From the NCBI RefSeq assembly GCF_003001935.1, contig NZ_PVNG01000003.1, positions 642,573-706,572 of the forward strand: a stretch of DNA of 64,000 nucleotides, given 5' to 3'. Shown here piece by piece: positions 25,553 through 34,540 of this stretch. Positions within the stretch are counted from its first letter, which is position 1. Each line of letters starts with the position of its first letter. Below the pieces are notes generated by a model. It made no database searches. It saw nothing but the letters and a program-made list of their open reading frames with translations, and was not told the DNA's origin. This DNA comes from Nonomuraea fuscirosea (GTDB lineage Bacteria; Actinomycetota; Actinomycetes; Streptosporangiales; Streptosporangiaceae). The translations under genes and the position numbers were made by a program.

Positions 25553-28471
25553 GTGGAGGCGGCGACGCGACAGATCAGGTTCGTGGGACGTGAGCAGGAG
25601 CTCGCGTGGATCGAGGACCGGCTCGGCGCGGCCGCCGCCGGCGCGGGTCAGGTGCTGCTGCTGGCCGGGGAGCCGGGGGCGGGCAAGAGCCGGCTGGCGG
25701 AGCAGGCCGCGGCGGTGGCGGCGCGGCTGGGGATGCGGTGCTGCTGGGGGCGGGCCACCGACGAGGAGGGCAATCCGGCGTACTGGCCGTTCCGGCAGGT
25801 CCTGCGGGCGCTCGAACAGTCCGAAGGCGCTCAGGACGGGCCCGGAGGCGGTCGGGACCGTCCCGAGGGCGGTCGGGACCGGGCCGAAGGTGGTCGGGAC
25901 CGGCCTGCGGGGCTCGTCGTCCCGGACTTCGGCGCGATGAACGAGGCCGAGTCACGATTCCGGCTGTTCGAGGACGTGAGCGGGCTGCTGGCGGCCGGGG
26001 CGGGGAAGGACGGGCTGCTGGTCGTCCTCGACGATCTGCACTGGGCGGACGAGGCGTCACTGCGGCTGCTGGTGTACCTGGCCAGGGGAGCGGCGGCGGC
26101 GCGGCTGGCGGTGCTGGCGATCTACCGCGACACCGAGATCGGCGAGCCGCTGCGGCGGACGCTGGCCGCGCTCGCCGGGGAGGCGTCGGTGACGCGGGTG
26201 CGGCTGACGGGACTGGCCGAGTCCGAGGTCGGTGACCTGCTGGCCGGCGTCACCGGCTGGCCGTCGCCGGAGCCGGTGGTCGGCGCGGTCAGCCGGCGTA
26301 CGCGGGGCAATCCGTTCTTCGTCACCGAGCTGGCCCGGCTGCTGGGCGGCGAGCAGGGGGACGAGGCGGAGTTGCCGGCCGGGGTGCGCGACGCCGTACG
26401 CGGCCGCCTGGACCGGTTGTCGGCGTGGTGCGGTCAGGTGGTGTCGGCGGCGGCGGTGCTCGGGTCGGCGGTCGACCCGCCCGCTCTGGCCGCGGCGGCC
26501 GGGTGGGAGGTCGCGGAGGTGCTGGACGCGCTCGACGAAGCGGCGGCGGCCGGCATCCTCACCACCGCGCGGGACGCACGGGCGGGCGGGACGGGGAGCA
26601 GGTTCGGGCACGACCTGATCAGGGAGGCGGCCCGGCTGGAGGTGGGCACGGCACAGCGGCTCACCCTGCACCGGCGGATGGCGGAACACCTGATCGGGCG
26701 GGTCGACGCGGCCGACAGGACCAGCGAGGTGGCCTTCCACCTGCTGGAGTCGCTGCCCGCCGGCGATGCCGCCCTGGCCGCGGCGTGGGCCGAGCGGGCC
26801 GCGGAGCAGGCGATGGCGCAACTGGCGTGGGAGGAGGCGGCGGCCCTGTACGGGCGCGCGGTGGCCGTGGCGGGCGACGCGGCGCTGAGCGGGCCGGACC
26901 GGTGCCGGTTGCTGCTGGCCAGGGCCCGGGCGCAGGTCAGGGCGTACGACATGGTCGAGGCGCGCCGGTCACTGCTCGCGGCGGTCGACCTCGCGCGGGA
27001 GGCCGGCGACGCGCGGACCGTCGGCGAGGCGGCCATGATCATGGAGGGGGTCAGCGACTTCGTCTGGGACGACGTCGGTGCCGCGCTGTACGCCGAGGCG
27101 CTGGCGGGCATCCCCGAGCAGGACAGCGTGCTGCGGGCGCGGCTGCTGGCCCAGTACGCGGTGAGCCATGCGTGGAGCTCGCCCGGTGAAGCCGAGACCC
27201 GTTCCGCCGAAGCGCTGGCCATGGCCGAACGGGTCGGCGACCGGCGGGCGGTCAAGGAGGCGCTGCGGGCCAGGCAGCTCGCCCGCAGCGGCCCCGACGG
27301 CGTGACCGACCGGCTCGCCCTCGGGGACCGGATGCTCGCGATGGGCGAGGCCGACCGCGACGACGACGCGGTGCTGTGGGGCCGCCTGTGGCGGTTCGAC
27401 GCGCTGGCCCAGCTGGGCCGTCTCGATCGGGCCGAGGCGGAGCTGGCCCCGATCGACGTGGTCGCCCGGCGGCTGCGCTCGCCGCTGACGCGCTGGCACG
27501 CGCTGCGCTGCAGGGCCGCGATCGCCCTGGCCCGCGGCCGGTTCGACGACGCGGTCGTGCTGGGGGAGCAGGCGCTGGAGCTGTCGCGGCGGGCCGGCCA
27601 CGAGGGCGCCCTGGTGCCGTCGCACGCGTTCCTGCTGAACCTGCGCATCCTGACGGGAAGCTCCGGCGAGCCGATCGACGCGCCGGGCCCGGTGAATCCG
27701 GGCATCGTCGTGGTTCCCGCCATCTGGGCGTCGTTCCTGGTGGCGGCGGGACGACGGGAGGAGGCCAGGCAGGTCTACCGGACCCTGCAGCCGGCCACGT
27801 CGTCGTCGGTGCCGCCCTTTCTGCTGGTGGCCGTGTTCGCCCTGATCACCGAGCTCGCCGCGGAGTTCGGCGACCGGGAGACCGCCGCGCGGACGTACCC
27901 GGCGATGATGCCGTACGCCGATCTGTTCGCCTGCGGCGGAGCCGGGGTGATCACGATCCACGGCTCGATGCGGCTGCCGCTCGGCCGGGCCGCCGCCACG
28001 CTGGGGCGCCTCGACGACGCCGTACGCCACCTGCGTGCCGCCGCCGAGGTCAACGAACGGGCGGGCACGCCGCCGATGGCCGCCTTCTCCCGCTACGAAC
28101 TGGCCCGTGTCCTGGCCAGGCGGCGGCGGCCGGGAGACCGGGACGAAGCGGCCGCGCTGGCCGAGTCGGCGGGCGCCGCGGCCGGCGAGCTCGGCATGGC
28201 CCCGCTGCGGGCGTCCTGCGCGGAACTGGCGCGATCGTTGTCCGGGCGGGTGGCCGGCCCGCTGACGCGGCGCGAGGACGAGATCGCCGTGCTGGTGTCC
28301 CAGGGGCTGACCAGCCGGCAGATCGCCGCCGCCGCCCACATCGCCGAGCGGACGGTGGAGAACCACGTCCAGCACATCCTGGTCAAGCTCGGCTTCACCA
28401 ACCGCGCCCAGATCGCCGCCTGGGTCGCCTCCGGCCGGCCGCGACGACCGGAGGGCCCCGGCTCGGAGTGA
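25553..28471 (+). CDS. LAL-type LuxR-family ATPase regulator
   Basis: 972 residues. N-terminal AAA/NB domain with Walker A GEPGAGKSRLAEQ (near residue 35-47) and Walker B LLVVLDDLHWAD (near 155), a long helical TPR-like middle (about 400-880), and a C-terminal LuxR HTH (LTRREDEIAVLVSQGLTSRQ, then IAERTVENHVQHILVKLGF). Large ATP-binding LuxR regulators often control secondary metabolism or sugar use. GTG 25553 is chosen because the predicted protein then starts right before IRFVGREQEL, the usual beginning of the ATPase domain. No pathway genes are directly attached. Confidence 0.87.
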   Translation: MEAATRQIRFVGREQELAWIEDRLGAAAAGAGQVLLLAGEPGAGKSRLAEQAAAVAARLGMRCCWGRATDEEGNPAYWPFRQVLRALEQSEGAQDGPGGGRDRPEGGRDRAEGGRDRPAGLVVPDFGAMNEAESRFRLFEDVSGLLAAGAGKDGLLVVLDDLHWADEASLRLLVYLARGAAAARLAVLAIYRDTEIGEPLRRTLAALAGEASVTRVRLTGLAESEVGDLLAGVTGWPSPEPVVGAVSRRTRGNPFFVTELARLLGGEQGDEAELPAGVRDAVRGRLDRLSAWCGQVVSAAAVLGSAVDPPALAAAAGWEVAEVLDALDEAAAAGILTTARDARAGGTGSRFGHDLIREAARLEVGTAQRLTLHRRMAEHLIGRVDAADRTSEVAFHLLESLPAGDAALAAAWAERAAEQAMAQLAWEEAAALYGRAVAVAGDAALSGPDRCRLLLARARAQVRAYDMVEARRSLLAAVDLAREAGDARTVGEAAMIMEGVSDFVWDDVGAALYAEALAGIPEQDSVLRARLLAQYAVSHAWSSPGEAETRSAEALAMAERVGDRRAVKEALRARQLARSGPDGVTDRLALGDRMLAMGEADRDDDAVLWGRLWRFDALAQLGRLDRAEAELAPIDVVARRLRSPLTRWHALRCRAAIALARGRFDDAVVLGEQALELSRRAGHEGALVPSHAFLLNLRILTGSSGEPIDAPGPVNPGIVVVPAIWASFLVAAGRREEARQVYRTLQPATSSSVPPFLLVAVFALITELAAEFGDRETAARTYPAMMPYADLFACGGAGVITIHGSMRLPLGRAAATLGRLDDAVRHLRAAAEVNERAGTPPMAAFSRYELARVLARRRRPGDRDEAAALAESAGAAAGELGMAPLRASCAELARSLSGRVAGPLTRREDEIAVLVSQGLTSRQIAAAAHIAERTVENHVQHILVKLGFTNRAQIAAWVASGRPRRPEGPGSE
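25841..25903. repeat. Three tandem 21-bp units in the LAL regulator
   Basis: Three in-frame 21-base units (25841-25861, 25862-25882, 25883-25903), each containing GGTCGGGACCG, encode repeats of the type (P/E)-G-G-R-D-R-(P/A). They form a charged insertion between Walker A and Walker B of the ATPase domain. Confidence 0.8.
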
Positions 28472-28555
28472 GCGCGGCGGCTCGCCGGAGGTGAGTACCG
28501 CACGTGAGTAGTTGCCCCGACGTGGGCGACCGCCCGCGAGCCGCACCCTGGCGGC

Positions 28556-29776
28556 ATGAACACCAGCTCCCCCCGGTCCGGCCGGCTCACCGTCCTGCGC
28601 GCCGCGTGGCTGTACGACGGCGTCTCCCCGGCCCTGACCCCCGATCCCGTCCTCCTGCTCGTCGGCGGCGTCATCGCGGCCGTCGGCCCGCCCGGTGGTG
28701 TGCCCGAGGGCGCCGACGTCGTCGACCTCGGCGCCGCCACGCTGCTGCCCGGCCTCATCGACACGCACGTTCACCTGGCCTTCGACGCGAGCGCGGATCC
28801 GGTGGGCAACCTGGCGGGCCGGGACGCCGCGGCCGCGCTCGCCGCCATGGCCGCCGCCGCCAGGCGGGCCGCCCGCGGCGGCGTGACGACGGTGCGCGAC
28901 CTCGGCGACCGCGACTATCTGACCCTCGCGCTGCGCCGCGCCGCCGCGTCCGACCACTCGCTGCCGACGATCGTCGCGGCCGGCCCGCCGATCACCACGC
29001 CACGTGGGCACTGCCACTATCTGGGCGGCACGGCCGCCGGCGTGAGCGGAGTGACCGCGGCCGTACGCGAACGCGCCGAGCGCGGCGTCGACGTCGTCAA
29101 GATCATGGCCAGCGGGGGTCACCTGACCCCCGGCACCCGTCCCGAGCTGCCCCAGTTCACCCCCGAGGAGCTGCAGGCCGCCGTGGTCGAGGCACACCGC
29201 CACGGCCTGCCGGTCACCGCCCACGCCCACGGCGTCCAAGCCGTCGCCGACGCGGTCGCGGCCGGCGTGGACGGCCTCGAACACGTCAGCTTCATGACCG
29301 CGGGCGGTGTCGACCCGGCGCCGGACGACCTGGTCAAGACCATCGCGAGAAGCGGCATCGCCCTCGGGATCACGCTCGGCGCCGCCCCGGTGGAGGGAGC
29401 CGGGCTGCCACCCGCGATCGCCGCCGCGATGCCGGCGCTGATGGCCAACGCCCGCCGGCTGCATCGGGCGGGCGCCAGGATCGTCGCGGGGACCGACGCG
29501 GGCATCGCCCCGATCAAGCCGCCCGACGTCCTGCGCTGGGCCGTCGGCGAGCTTCCCGGCATCGGCCTGACCAGCGCCGAGGCGTTGCACGCCGCCACCC
29601 GCCTGGCCGCGGAAGTGTGCGGGCTGGGGGAGCGCAAGGGCCGGCTCGCCCCCGGGTACGACGCCGACGTCCTGGCCGTCGACGGCGACCCGCTGCGTGA
29701 CCTCGCGGCGCTGCACCGCATCCGCGCCGTCTACGTCCGGGGCGAACGCCTCGGCGCCTTCCGCGAGAAGAGGTGA
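28556..29776 (+). CDS. Amidohydrolase (imidazolonepropionase/prolidase-like)
   Basis: 406 residues of the metal-dependent amidohydrolase superfamily. Metal ligands: HVHL in LIDTHVHLAFD near residue 65, the Lys in VVKIMASGGH near 182 (often carboxylated), HAHG near 223, HVSF near 243 and the Asp in GTDAGI near 318. A terminal R-x-x-V-x-x-G strand follows. Related enzymes hydrolyse Xaa-Pro dipeptides, imidazolones or related amides. No signal peptide. It precedes the GTPase gene by only six bases, suggesting one transcript, though a functional link is not evident. Confidence 0.83.
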   Translation: MNTSSPRSGRLTVLRAAWLYDGVSPALTPDPVLLLVGGVIAAVGPPGGVPEGADVVDLGAATLLPGLIDTHVHLAFDASADPVGNLAGRDAAAALAAMAAAARRAARGGVTTVRDLGDRDYLTLALRRAAASDHSLPTIVAAGPPITTPRGHCHYLGGTAAGVSGVTAAVRERAERGVDVVKIMASGGHLTPGTRPELPQFTPEELQAAVVEAHRHGLPVTAHAHGVQAVADAVAAGVDGLEHVSFMTAGGVDPAPDDLVKTIARSGIALGITLGAAPVEGAGLPPAIAAAMPALMANARRLHRAGARIVAGTDAGIAPIKPPDVLRWAVGELPGIGLTSAEALHAATRLAAEVCGLGERKGRLAPGYDADVLAVDGDPLRDLAALHRIRAVYVRGERLGAFREKR

Positions 29777-29782
29777 GGAACC

Positions 29783-31066
29783 ATGGACATCGTCCTCGGG
29801 ATATTCGTGCTGGCCGGGATCGTGGCCGCGGTGATGGCGTTCCTGGACTCGGGCCTGCCCTGGCGCGGCGGTCCGCCGCCGGGTGAGGCCGGGATCCGGG
29901 CGGCCGTCCCGACCTTCCGGGTGGTGGCGCTGGGTCTGCCGGGCTCGGGCAAGACGCTGCTGCTGGCCAGCATGTACAACGAGCTGCAGACGCCGTCGCG
30001 GCAGAGCTACTACCTGTCGGCGGCGGAGGGTGACGTGGCCAGGCTGACCGGCTGGTTCGCGCAGATGGCCGACACCACGCGGGCCGATCAGTGGCCGCGG
30101 GGCACGTTCACCAGCGAGACCCGGCACTTCTCCTTCGGGGTCAGGGCCAGGGCCGGGGACACGGTGCACGAGGTGCTCCGCCTGGACCTGCTGGAGTACG
30201 CCGGCGAACTGCTCACCGACGCCGCCGAGACCGACTCCGGCCGGCGTACGGAGCTGTTCGACCAGGTCCGCTCGGCGCACGCGCTGCTCGGCATCATCGA
30301 CGGCGGCCGTATCCGCCAGCACCTGGACGGCGACCCCCAGGGCTGGACCGAGCTGCACCGCACCCTGAACATCCTCGTCCCGCACCTGATCGGCGCGAGC
30401 TGCCCGGTCAGCTTCGTGGTCACCAAATGGGACCTGCTGGCACACCTGCACCAGGATGAGAACACCCGGCTGGCCCTCGTACGCGACCTGCTGATGTCCA
30501 ACGAGCACTTCCGCACCCTGGTCCGGCTGCACAGCGACCGGCGCGTGGTCCGGCTCATCCCGGTCAGCGCCGTCGGGCCGGGCTTCGCCTCGGTGGACGC
30601 CTCCGGGCACGTGGTGAAGAACCGCAGCGCCCAGGCCAGGCCCGCCTACGTCGACGTCCCGCTCTCGGCCGTGGTCCCGGACCTGTTCGACCAGGCCGAG
30701 ATGGGCCTGGACGCCACACTGCGCGCGGCACTCCGCGAAGAAGCCCGCCACCACCTCTGGCGAGCCCCGCTGGAACGCCTCCGCACAGCGGCCATGCTGA
30801 CCTTCCAGACCTCGGGACGCGCCCTGCTGCACGCCCTCGGCTCACCTGCGGCGGCCGTCGCCGGGGACGTGCTCATGGGGATGTTCCTGGACTCCCGCGC
30901 CATGATCGCCGGACTGGGGCGGCCGGGCGCCGGAGCGCAGGCGGGCGAGGCGGAGCGGCGGATCGATGAGTTCGTCCGCGTCCGGCGGCAGGTGCTGCAG
31001 GACATGCGCGCCAAGCCGGCCATGCTGGAAGGCCGGCTGCCCAGCTCCCGCCTGCCGGAGCGCTGA
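29783..31066 (+). CDS. Membrane-anchored GTPase-like P-loop protein
   Basis: 427 residues. One N-terminal transmembrane helix (2-22), then a small-GTPase-like domain: G1 GLPGSGKTLLLASM near 52-62, a G3-like LDLLEYAGELL near 137, G4 VVTKWDLL near 212, and G5-like IPVSAVGPG near 256. The remaining 150 residues are helical. The protein looks like a cytoplasm-facing GTPase tethered by its N-terminus. The next gene starts two bases after the stop, implying translational coupling. Function unknown; such double-gene GTPase units occur in uncharacterised bacterial conflict or surface-organisation systems. Confidence 0.7.
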   Translation: MDIVLGIFVLAGIVAAVMAFLDSGLPWRGGPPPGEAGIRAAVPTFRVVALGLPGSGKTLLLASMYNELQTPSRQSYYLSAAEGDVARLTGWFAQMADTTRADQWPRGTFTSETRHFSFGVRARAGDTVHEVLRLDLLEYAGELLTDAAETDSGRRTELFDQVRSAHALLGIIDGGRIRQHLDGDPQGWTELHRTLNILVPHLIGASCPVSFVVTKWDLLAHLHQDENTRLALVRDLLMSNEHFRTLVRLHSDRRVVRLIPVSAVGPGFASVDASGHVVKNRSAQARPAYVDVPLSAVVPDLFDQAEMGLDATLRAALREEARHHLWRAPLERLRTAAMLTFQTSGRALLHALGSPAAAVAGDVLMGMFLDSRAMIAGLGRPGAGAQAGEAERRIDEFVRVRRQVLQDMRAKPAMLEGRLPSSRLPER

Positions 31067-31068
31067 CC

Positions 31069-31710
31069 ATGGACGCCCACGGATGGCCGAAGACGACGGA
31101 CGTCCACGGATGGCCGTTCCTGATCGCCCGCGGGCACCGCGCCGGCTACCGCACGCTCCTGGCGCCCGCGCCGCTCCTCGCCGTCGGCGACCACACCGTG
31201 CTCGCCGACCACGTCGAGCCCGGCGCGGTGCCGGACCGGCCCGGCGTCATCGCGCTGACCACCCCTTCCGGGCGGCCGATCAGCGTCGTCCACGCCACCC
31301 GCCAGGTCTCCGCGGCCGACCTCGGCCAGGCCGACGCCCCCAGGGACGAGCACGGCCGCCCCCTGCACCTCCTCTACGGGTTCGTCTGCCTCCACGCCCG
31401 CACCGTCACTCCCGACGAAGCCGACCTCCGCACAGCACTCACCACCGCCCTGACCGTCTACCGGACGTTCCTGGCGAACGAGAACGGCTTCGCCACCGAA
31501 GCGGCGAAGCCGTTCCCGCTGCGATCCACGCTCGAACCGGCAGCCCCCGAGCGGCACCGGGCCGTGGCGCGCATCGCGGTGGCGGCGGTCGTGCTCGCCG
31601 TGCTGCTCGCGGGCCTGCGCTGGGTGGGGGTCCCGGACGAGCCCTCGCCGCCCGGGCCCGCCCCCACCGTGCCCGCCGACACCAAGCCCTGCCCTCCGGG
31701 CTGGGGCTAA
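31069..31710 (+). CDS. Single-pass membrane protein coupled to the GTPase gene
   Basis: 213 residues, no recognised domain. A repeated HGWP motif (residues 4-7 and 13-16) opens the protein; a single transmembrane helix (VARIAVAAVVLAVLLAGLRW, near 165-184) is followed by a short Pro-rich tail ending CPPGWG. The N-terminal 160 residues would be cytoplasmic if the tail is outside. ATG 31069 begins two bases after the GTPase stop. Its TAA overlaps the stop of the convergent GH76 gene by four bases. Confidence 0.62.
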   Translation: MDAHGWPKTTDVHGWPFLIARGHRAGYRTLLAPAPLLAVGDHTVLADHVEPGAVPDRPGVIALTTPSGRPISVVHATRQVSAADLGQADAPRDEHGRPLHLLYGFVCLHARTVTPDEADLRTALTTALTVYRTFLANENGFATEAAKPFPLRSTLEPAAPERHRAVARIAVAAVVLAVLLAGLRWVGVPDEPSPPGPAPTVPADTKPCPPGWG

Positions 31711-33218
31711 CGGGTGATGTCGAGCCGGTCGAGGTTGAGGAAGTTCGACCCCATCTCCAGCTGGATCGTGTTGTACCCCCGAGCCAGGTTCACGCCCAGC
31801 ACGGACGTGTTCCACGTGCCCCAGCCGCCGGTGGAGGCGAACGGCTGCCCGGCGGCGACCTGGGCGCCGTTCACCAGCACCCGGCGGGTGGCGTCGCCCG
31901 CGCCGGCGGCGTAGCGGAAGCGCAGCTGGTGCGCCCCGGCGGAGGCCACGTTGACGTGGAACGTGAGCGTCTGTCCTGAGGTGTTCCAGCCGGCGAGGTA
32001 GCCGCGGCCGCTGAAGCCGGGCTGGCTGCTCTCGGCGCCGATGCCGGACGGCCGCGCGTTCTCGGCCTCGTAGACGCCGTTCTCCGGCTGAAGCCCGGCG
32101 TTGCCGTCCGGCTGGACGATCTGCAGCGTGCTGACGGCGGCGGCCGCGGTCAGGCTCTGCAGGTACGTGCCGGGCGCCGGGGCCGACCAGTCCGGGCCCA
32201 CGAGGTTGTCGGACGTGCGGCGGTGCTGCCACGCCTGGGTGGCGTTGCGCTGCAGGAACGGCAGGTACTGGCGCTGGCCGTGCTCGGTGACGAGCGTGTT
32301 GAGCCCGCGGATCAGCCGCGCCTTGAAGCCGCCGCCGTCATTGACGCCCTCGTGCAGCACCGTGCCGCCGTTGGTCAGGTTGGCGGTCGCCCAGTCGGCC
32401 GCCGCGCGGGCGTCGGCCAGGTAGGAGGCCGTCCCGGTGACCTTGTTCAGCGCGGCGGCGGCGCTGATGTAGGTCCCGAAGTTGTAGGTGAAGTCCCATT
32501 TGACCAGGGTGCCGGAGCCCTCCAGGTGGTCGTAGACGTGCCCCGACTCCTGGAGGTTCGCCTTGATCCAGTCGAACAGGCTCCGCGCCCGGGTCAGGTA
32601 GCTCGCGTCGCCGGTGGCCGTGTAGAGCTTGGTGGCGGTGAGCACGGCCGGGGCGTTGGTGGCCACGTTCTTCTGGTTCCGCGTGTTGTTCTGCCACCAG
32701 ATGCCGCCGCCGTACGTGGAGTCCTGCTCGGCCCAGATACGGTCGAACAGCGACCGCGCCCGGTCCAGGTACGTGGTGTTCCCGGTGATCTCGTACGCCC
32801 GCGCACTGGCCAGCGCCCACCAGCCCAGGTCGTCGTTGAAGTCGTTCTCGAACGTCGGGTAGTAGGCGAGGAAGCCGGCGTACACGTCGTCGATCATCCT
32901 GCGGTAGGTGGCGCTGCCGGTGCGCTGGTAGGCGTCCATCACCAGCTCCCACAGCTGGGCCTCCCACCAGAAGTCGGTGTAGCGGCCGTTCTCGGGGCCG
33001 TGCGCGTGCTCGTGGATCTGCCGGTCGCTGTTGGTGTAGAAGTACTTCTTCGCCGGGTCCCAGAAGGTCGCGACGAAGGCCGACATGGCGGCGTCGGCGT
33101 CGGCGGGGACGTGGGCCGGGGTGCGGCCTCCGGCGGGAACGGCGGCGTGGGCCGGCTGGATCGGCTGGAGGAAGGCCGCCGACAACAGAACACCGGCGGC
33201 CGCGACGCGTAACTTCAT
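31707..33218 (-). CDS. Secreted GH76 alpha-1,6-mannanase with C-terminal carbohydrate-binding domain
   Basis: 503 residues. Signal peptide cut near AHAAV. GH76 (alpha/alpha)6 catalytic domain about 35-375, with the catalytic pair in FENDFNDDLGWW near 125 and TFNY/N-rich helices (WDFTYNFGTYISAAAAL). A C-terminal beta-sandwich (about 380-503; VYEAENARPSG..., NLDRLDITR) resembles CBM35/CBM6 modules. Known for the family: endo-cleavage of alpha-1,6-mannan backbones of yeast mannan or mycobacterial lipomannan. Last gene of the minus-strand mannan operon, 11 bases after the solute-binding protein gene. Confidence 0.88.
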   Translation of the reverse strand: MKLRVAAAGVLLSAAFLQPIQPAHAAVPAGGRTPAHVPADADAAMSAFVATFWDPAKKYFYTNSDRQIHEHAHGPENGRYTDFWWEAQLWELVMDAYQRTGSATYRRMIDDVYAGFLAYYPTFENDFNDDLGWWALASARAYEITGNTTYLDRARSLFDRIWAEQDSTYGGGIWWQNNTRNQKNVATNAPAVLTATKLYTATGDASYLTRARSLFDWIKANLQESGHVYDHLEGSGTLVKWDFTYNFGTYISAAAALNKVTGTASYLADARAAADWATANLTNGGTVLHEGVNDGGGFKARLIRGLNTLVTEHGQRQYLPFLQRNATQAWQHRRTSDNLVGPDWSAPAPGTYLQSLTAAAAVSTLQIVQPDGNAGLQPENGVYEAENARPSGIGAESSQPGFSGRGYLAGWNTSGQTLTFHVNVASAGAHQLRFRYAAGAGDATRRVLVNGAQVAAGQPFASTGGWGTWNTSVLGVNLARGYNTIQLEMGSNFLNLDRLDITR

Positions 33219-33229
33219 CGAGTGCTTCC

Positions 33230-34510
33230 TTAGTTGAGGTTGTTGTCCTTCAACACCCGGTCACCCTGCTGCTGCGCCTGGGTGAGGGCCTTCTGCGCGT
33301 CGGCCTTGCCCTCCAGGAAGAGCTGCAGGTTCGGGATGACGGCCTCCTCCTCCATCGGCGCGTAGCCGGCGCAGGCGGGGCGGGTCTTGGCGGTCTTCAG
33401 CGTGTCGAGGATCGGCTTCCAGAATGGGTCGCCGGAGAAGAACGGATCCTCCGAGGCCTGGACGTTGCCGGGGATGTTCAGGCTGGTCTTGGCCCACAAC
33501 ATGGCGTTGTCCTTCTCGGCCGTCCACCACTTGGCGAACTCCCAGGCCGCGTCCTTCTGCTTGGCCGCGCGCGGGATCACCAGGCCGAAGCCGCCCATGA
33601 GGCTGGCGTTGCCGCCCTGGGGGCCGCTCGGCGGCGGCACGATGCCGAAGTCGAGGTCCTTGCCGTACTTCTTGTACGTGGTGATGTTCCACGGCCCGGT
33701 GAGGATCATGGACACCTTGCCGGTGGCGAACGCGTCGGTGCCCTCGCCGAGGCCCTTCTCGAAGCCGCTCTGGTAGACGCCCGCCTTGATCATGCGGCTC
33801 CACAGGTCGAGCGTCTGCAGGCCCTGCGGGCTGTTGAAGGCGGTGCGCGAGCAGTCGTCGGTGACCATCTGGCCGCCGGCCTGGGCCAGGTACATGCTGA
33901 ACAGGCCGGCGTCGTCCATGGACAGGCCGGCGCGGACGAGCTTGCCGCCCTCGCGCTTGGTCAGCTTCACCGCGGCCTGCTCCAGCTCGGCCCAGGTCTT
34001 CGGCGGTTCGACGCCGGCCGCCTTGAGGTGGGCCTTGTTGTAGAACAGGGCGCGGGCGTCGACCGTGAGCGGCAGCCCGTACAGCTTGCCGTCGTGGGTG
34101 AGCTCGCGCACGGCCTCGCCGTAGAAGCGGTCGGTCGGGATGTTGTCCTTCTTGAGCCGCTCGTCGAGCGGTTCGAGCACGTTCTTGGGCGCGTAGCTCG
34201 CGGTCCGCCAGCGGTCCCAGAACATGACGTCGGGGGCCTGGCCGGAGGTGGAGGCGGTGAGGAACTTGGTGAGCATGTCCTCCTGGACGACGTACTCGAC
34301 CTGGATGTTGGGGTGGGTCTTGTTGAAGGCCGCGGTCATCGTCCTGAACTGCTGCTCGCCCTCTCCGGACCAGTCGCCCCAGAACTTCAGCCGCACCACC
34401 CCGTCCGCGGACGAGGAGGAGGACGAACCGGAGGAGGCGCAACCAGTGGTGATCACCGTGGCGACGGCGAGGGCGGCGGCTGCCAGCCGCCTGGTCAGGG
34501 TCGCGTGCAT
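33230..34510 (-). CDS. Sugar ABC transporter solute-binding lipoprotein
   Basis: 426 residues. Lipobox TTGCASS (Cys near 24) followed by a Ser-rich linker, then an extracellular solute-binding protein family 1 fold (VVRLKFWGDWSGEGEQQFRTM, then DVMFWDRW, GLPLTVDARALFYNK). It would capture manno-oligosaccharides outside the membrane and pass them to the two permeases upstream in the operon. Start ATG 34510. Confidence 0.9.
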   Translation of the reverse strand: MHATLTRRLAAAALAVATVITTGCASSGSSSSSSADGVVRLKFWGDWSGEGEQQFRTMTAAFNKTHPNIQVEYVVQEDMLTKFLTASTSGQAPDVMFWDRWRTASYAPKNVLEPLDERLKKDNIPTDRFYGEAVRELTHDGKLYGLPLTVDARALFYNKAHLKAAGVEPPKTWAELEQAAVKLTKREGGKLVRAGLSMDDAGLFSMYLAQAGGQMVTDDCSRTAFNSPQGLQTLDLWSRMIKAGVYQSGFEKGLGEGTDAFATGKVSMILTGPWNITTYKKYGKDLDFGIVPPPSGPQGGNASLMGGFGLVIPRAAKQKDAAWEFAKWWTAEKDNAMLWAKTSLNIPGNVQASEDPFFSGDPFWKPILDTLKTAKTRPACAGYAPMEEEAVIPNLQLFLEGKADAQKALTQAQQQGDRVLKDNNLN

Positions 34511-34540
34511 CGGCGGCTCACTTCCTTTCGTGAAGACATG

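Noticed and set aside
26969..30832. Long minus-strand open frame of more than 1,200 codons
   Set aside because: Antisense to the LAL, amidohydrolase and GTPase genes; low-complexity composition and no family features.
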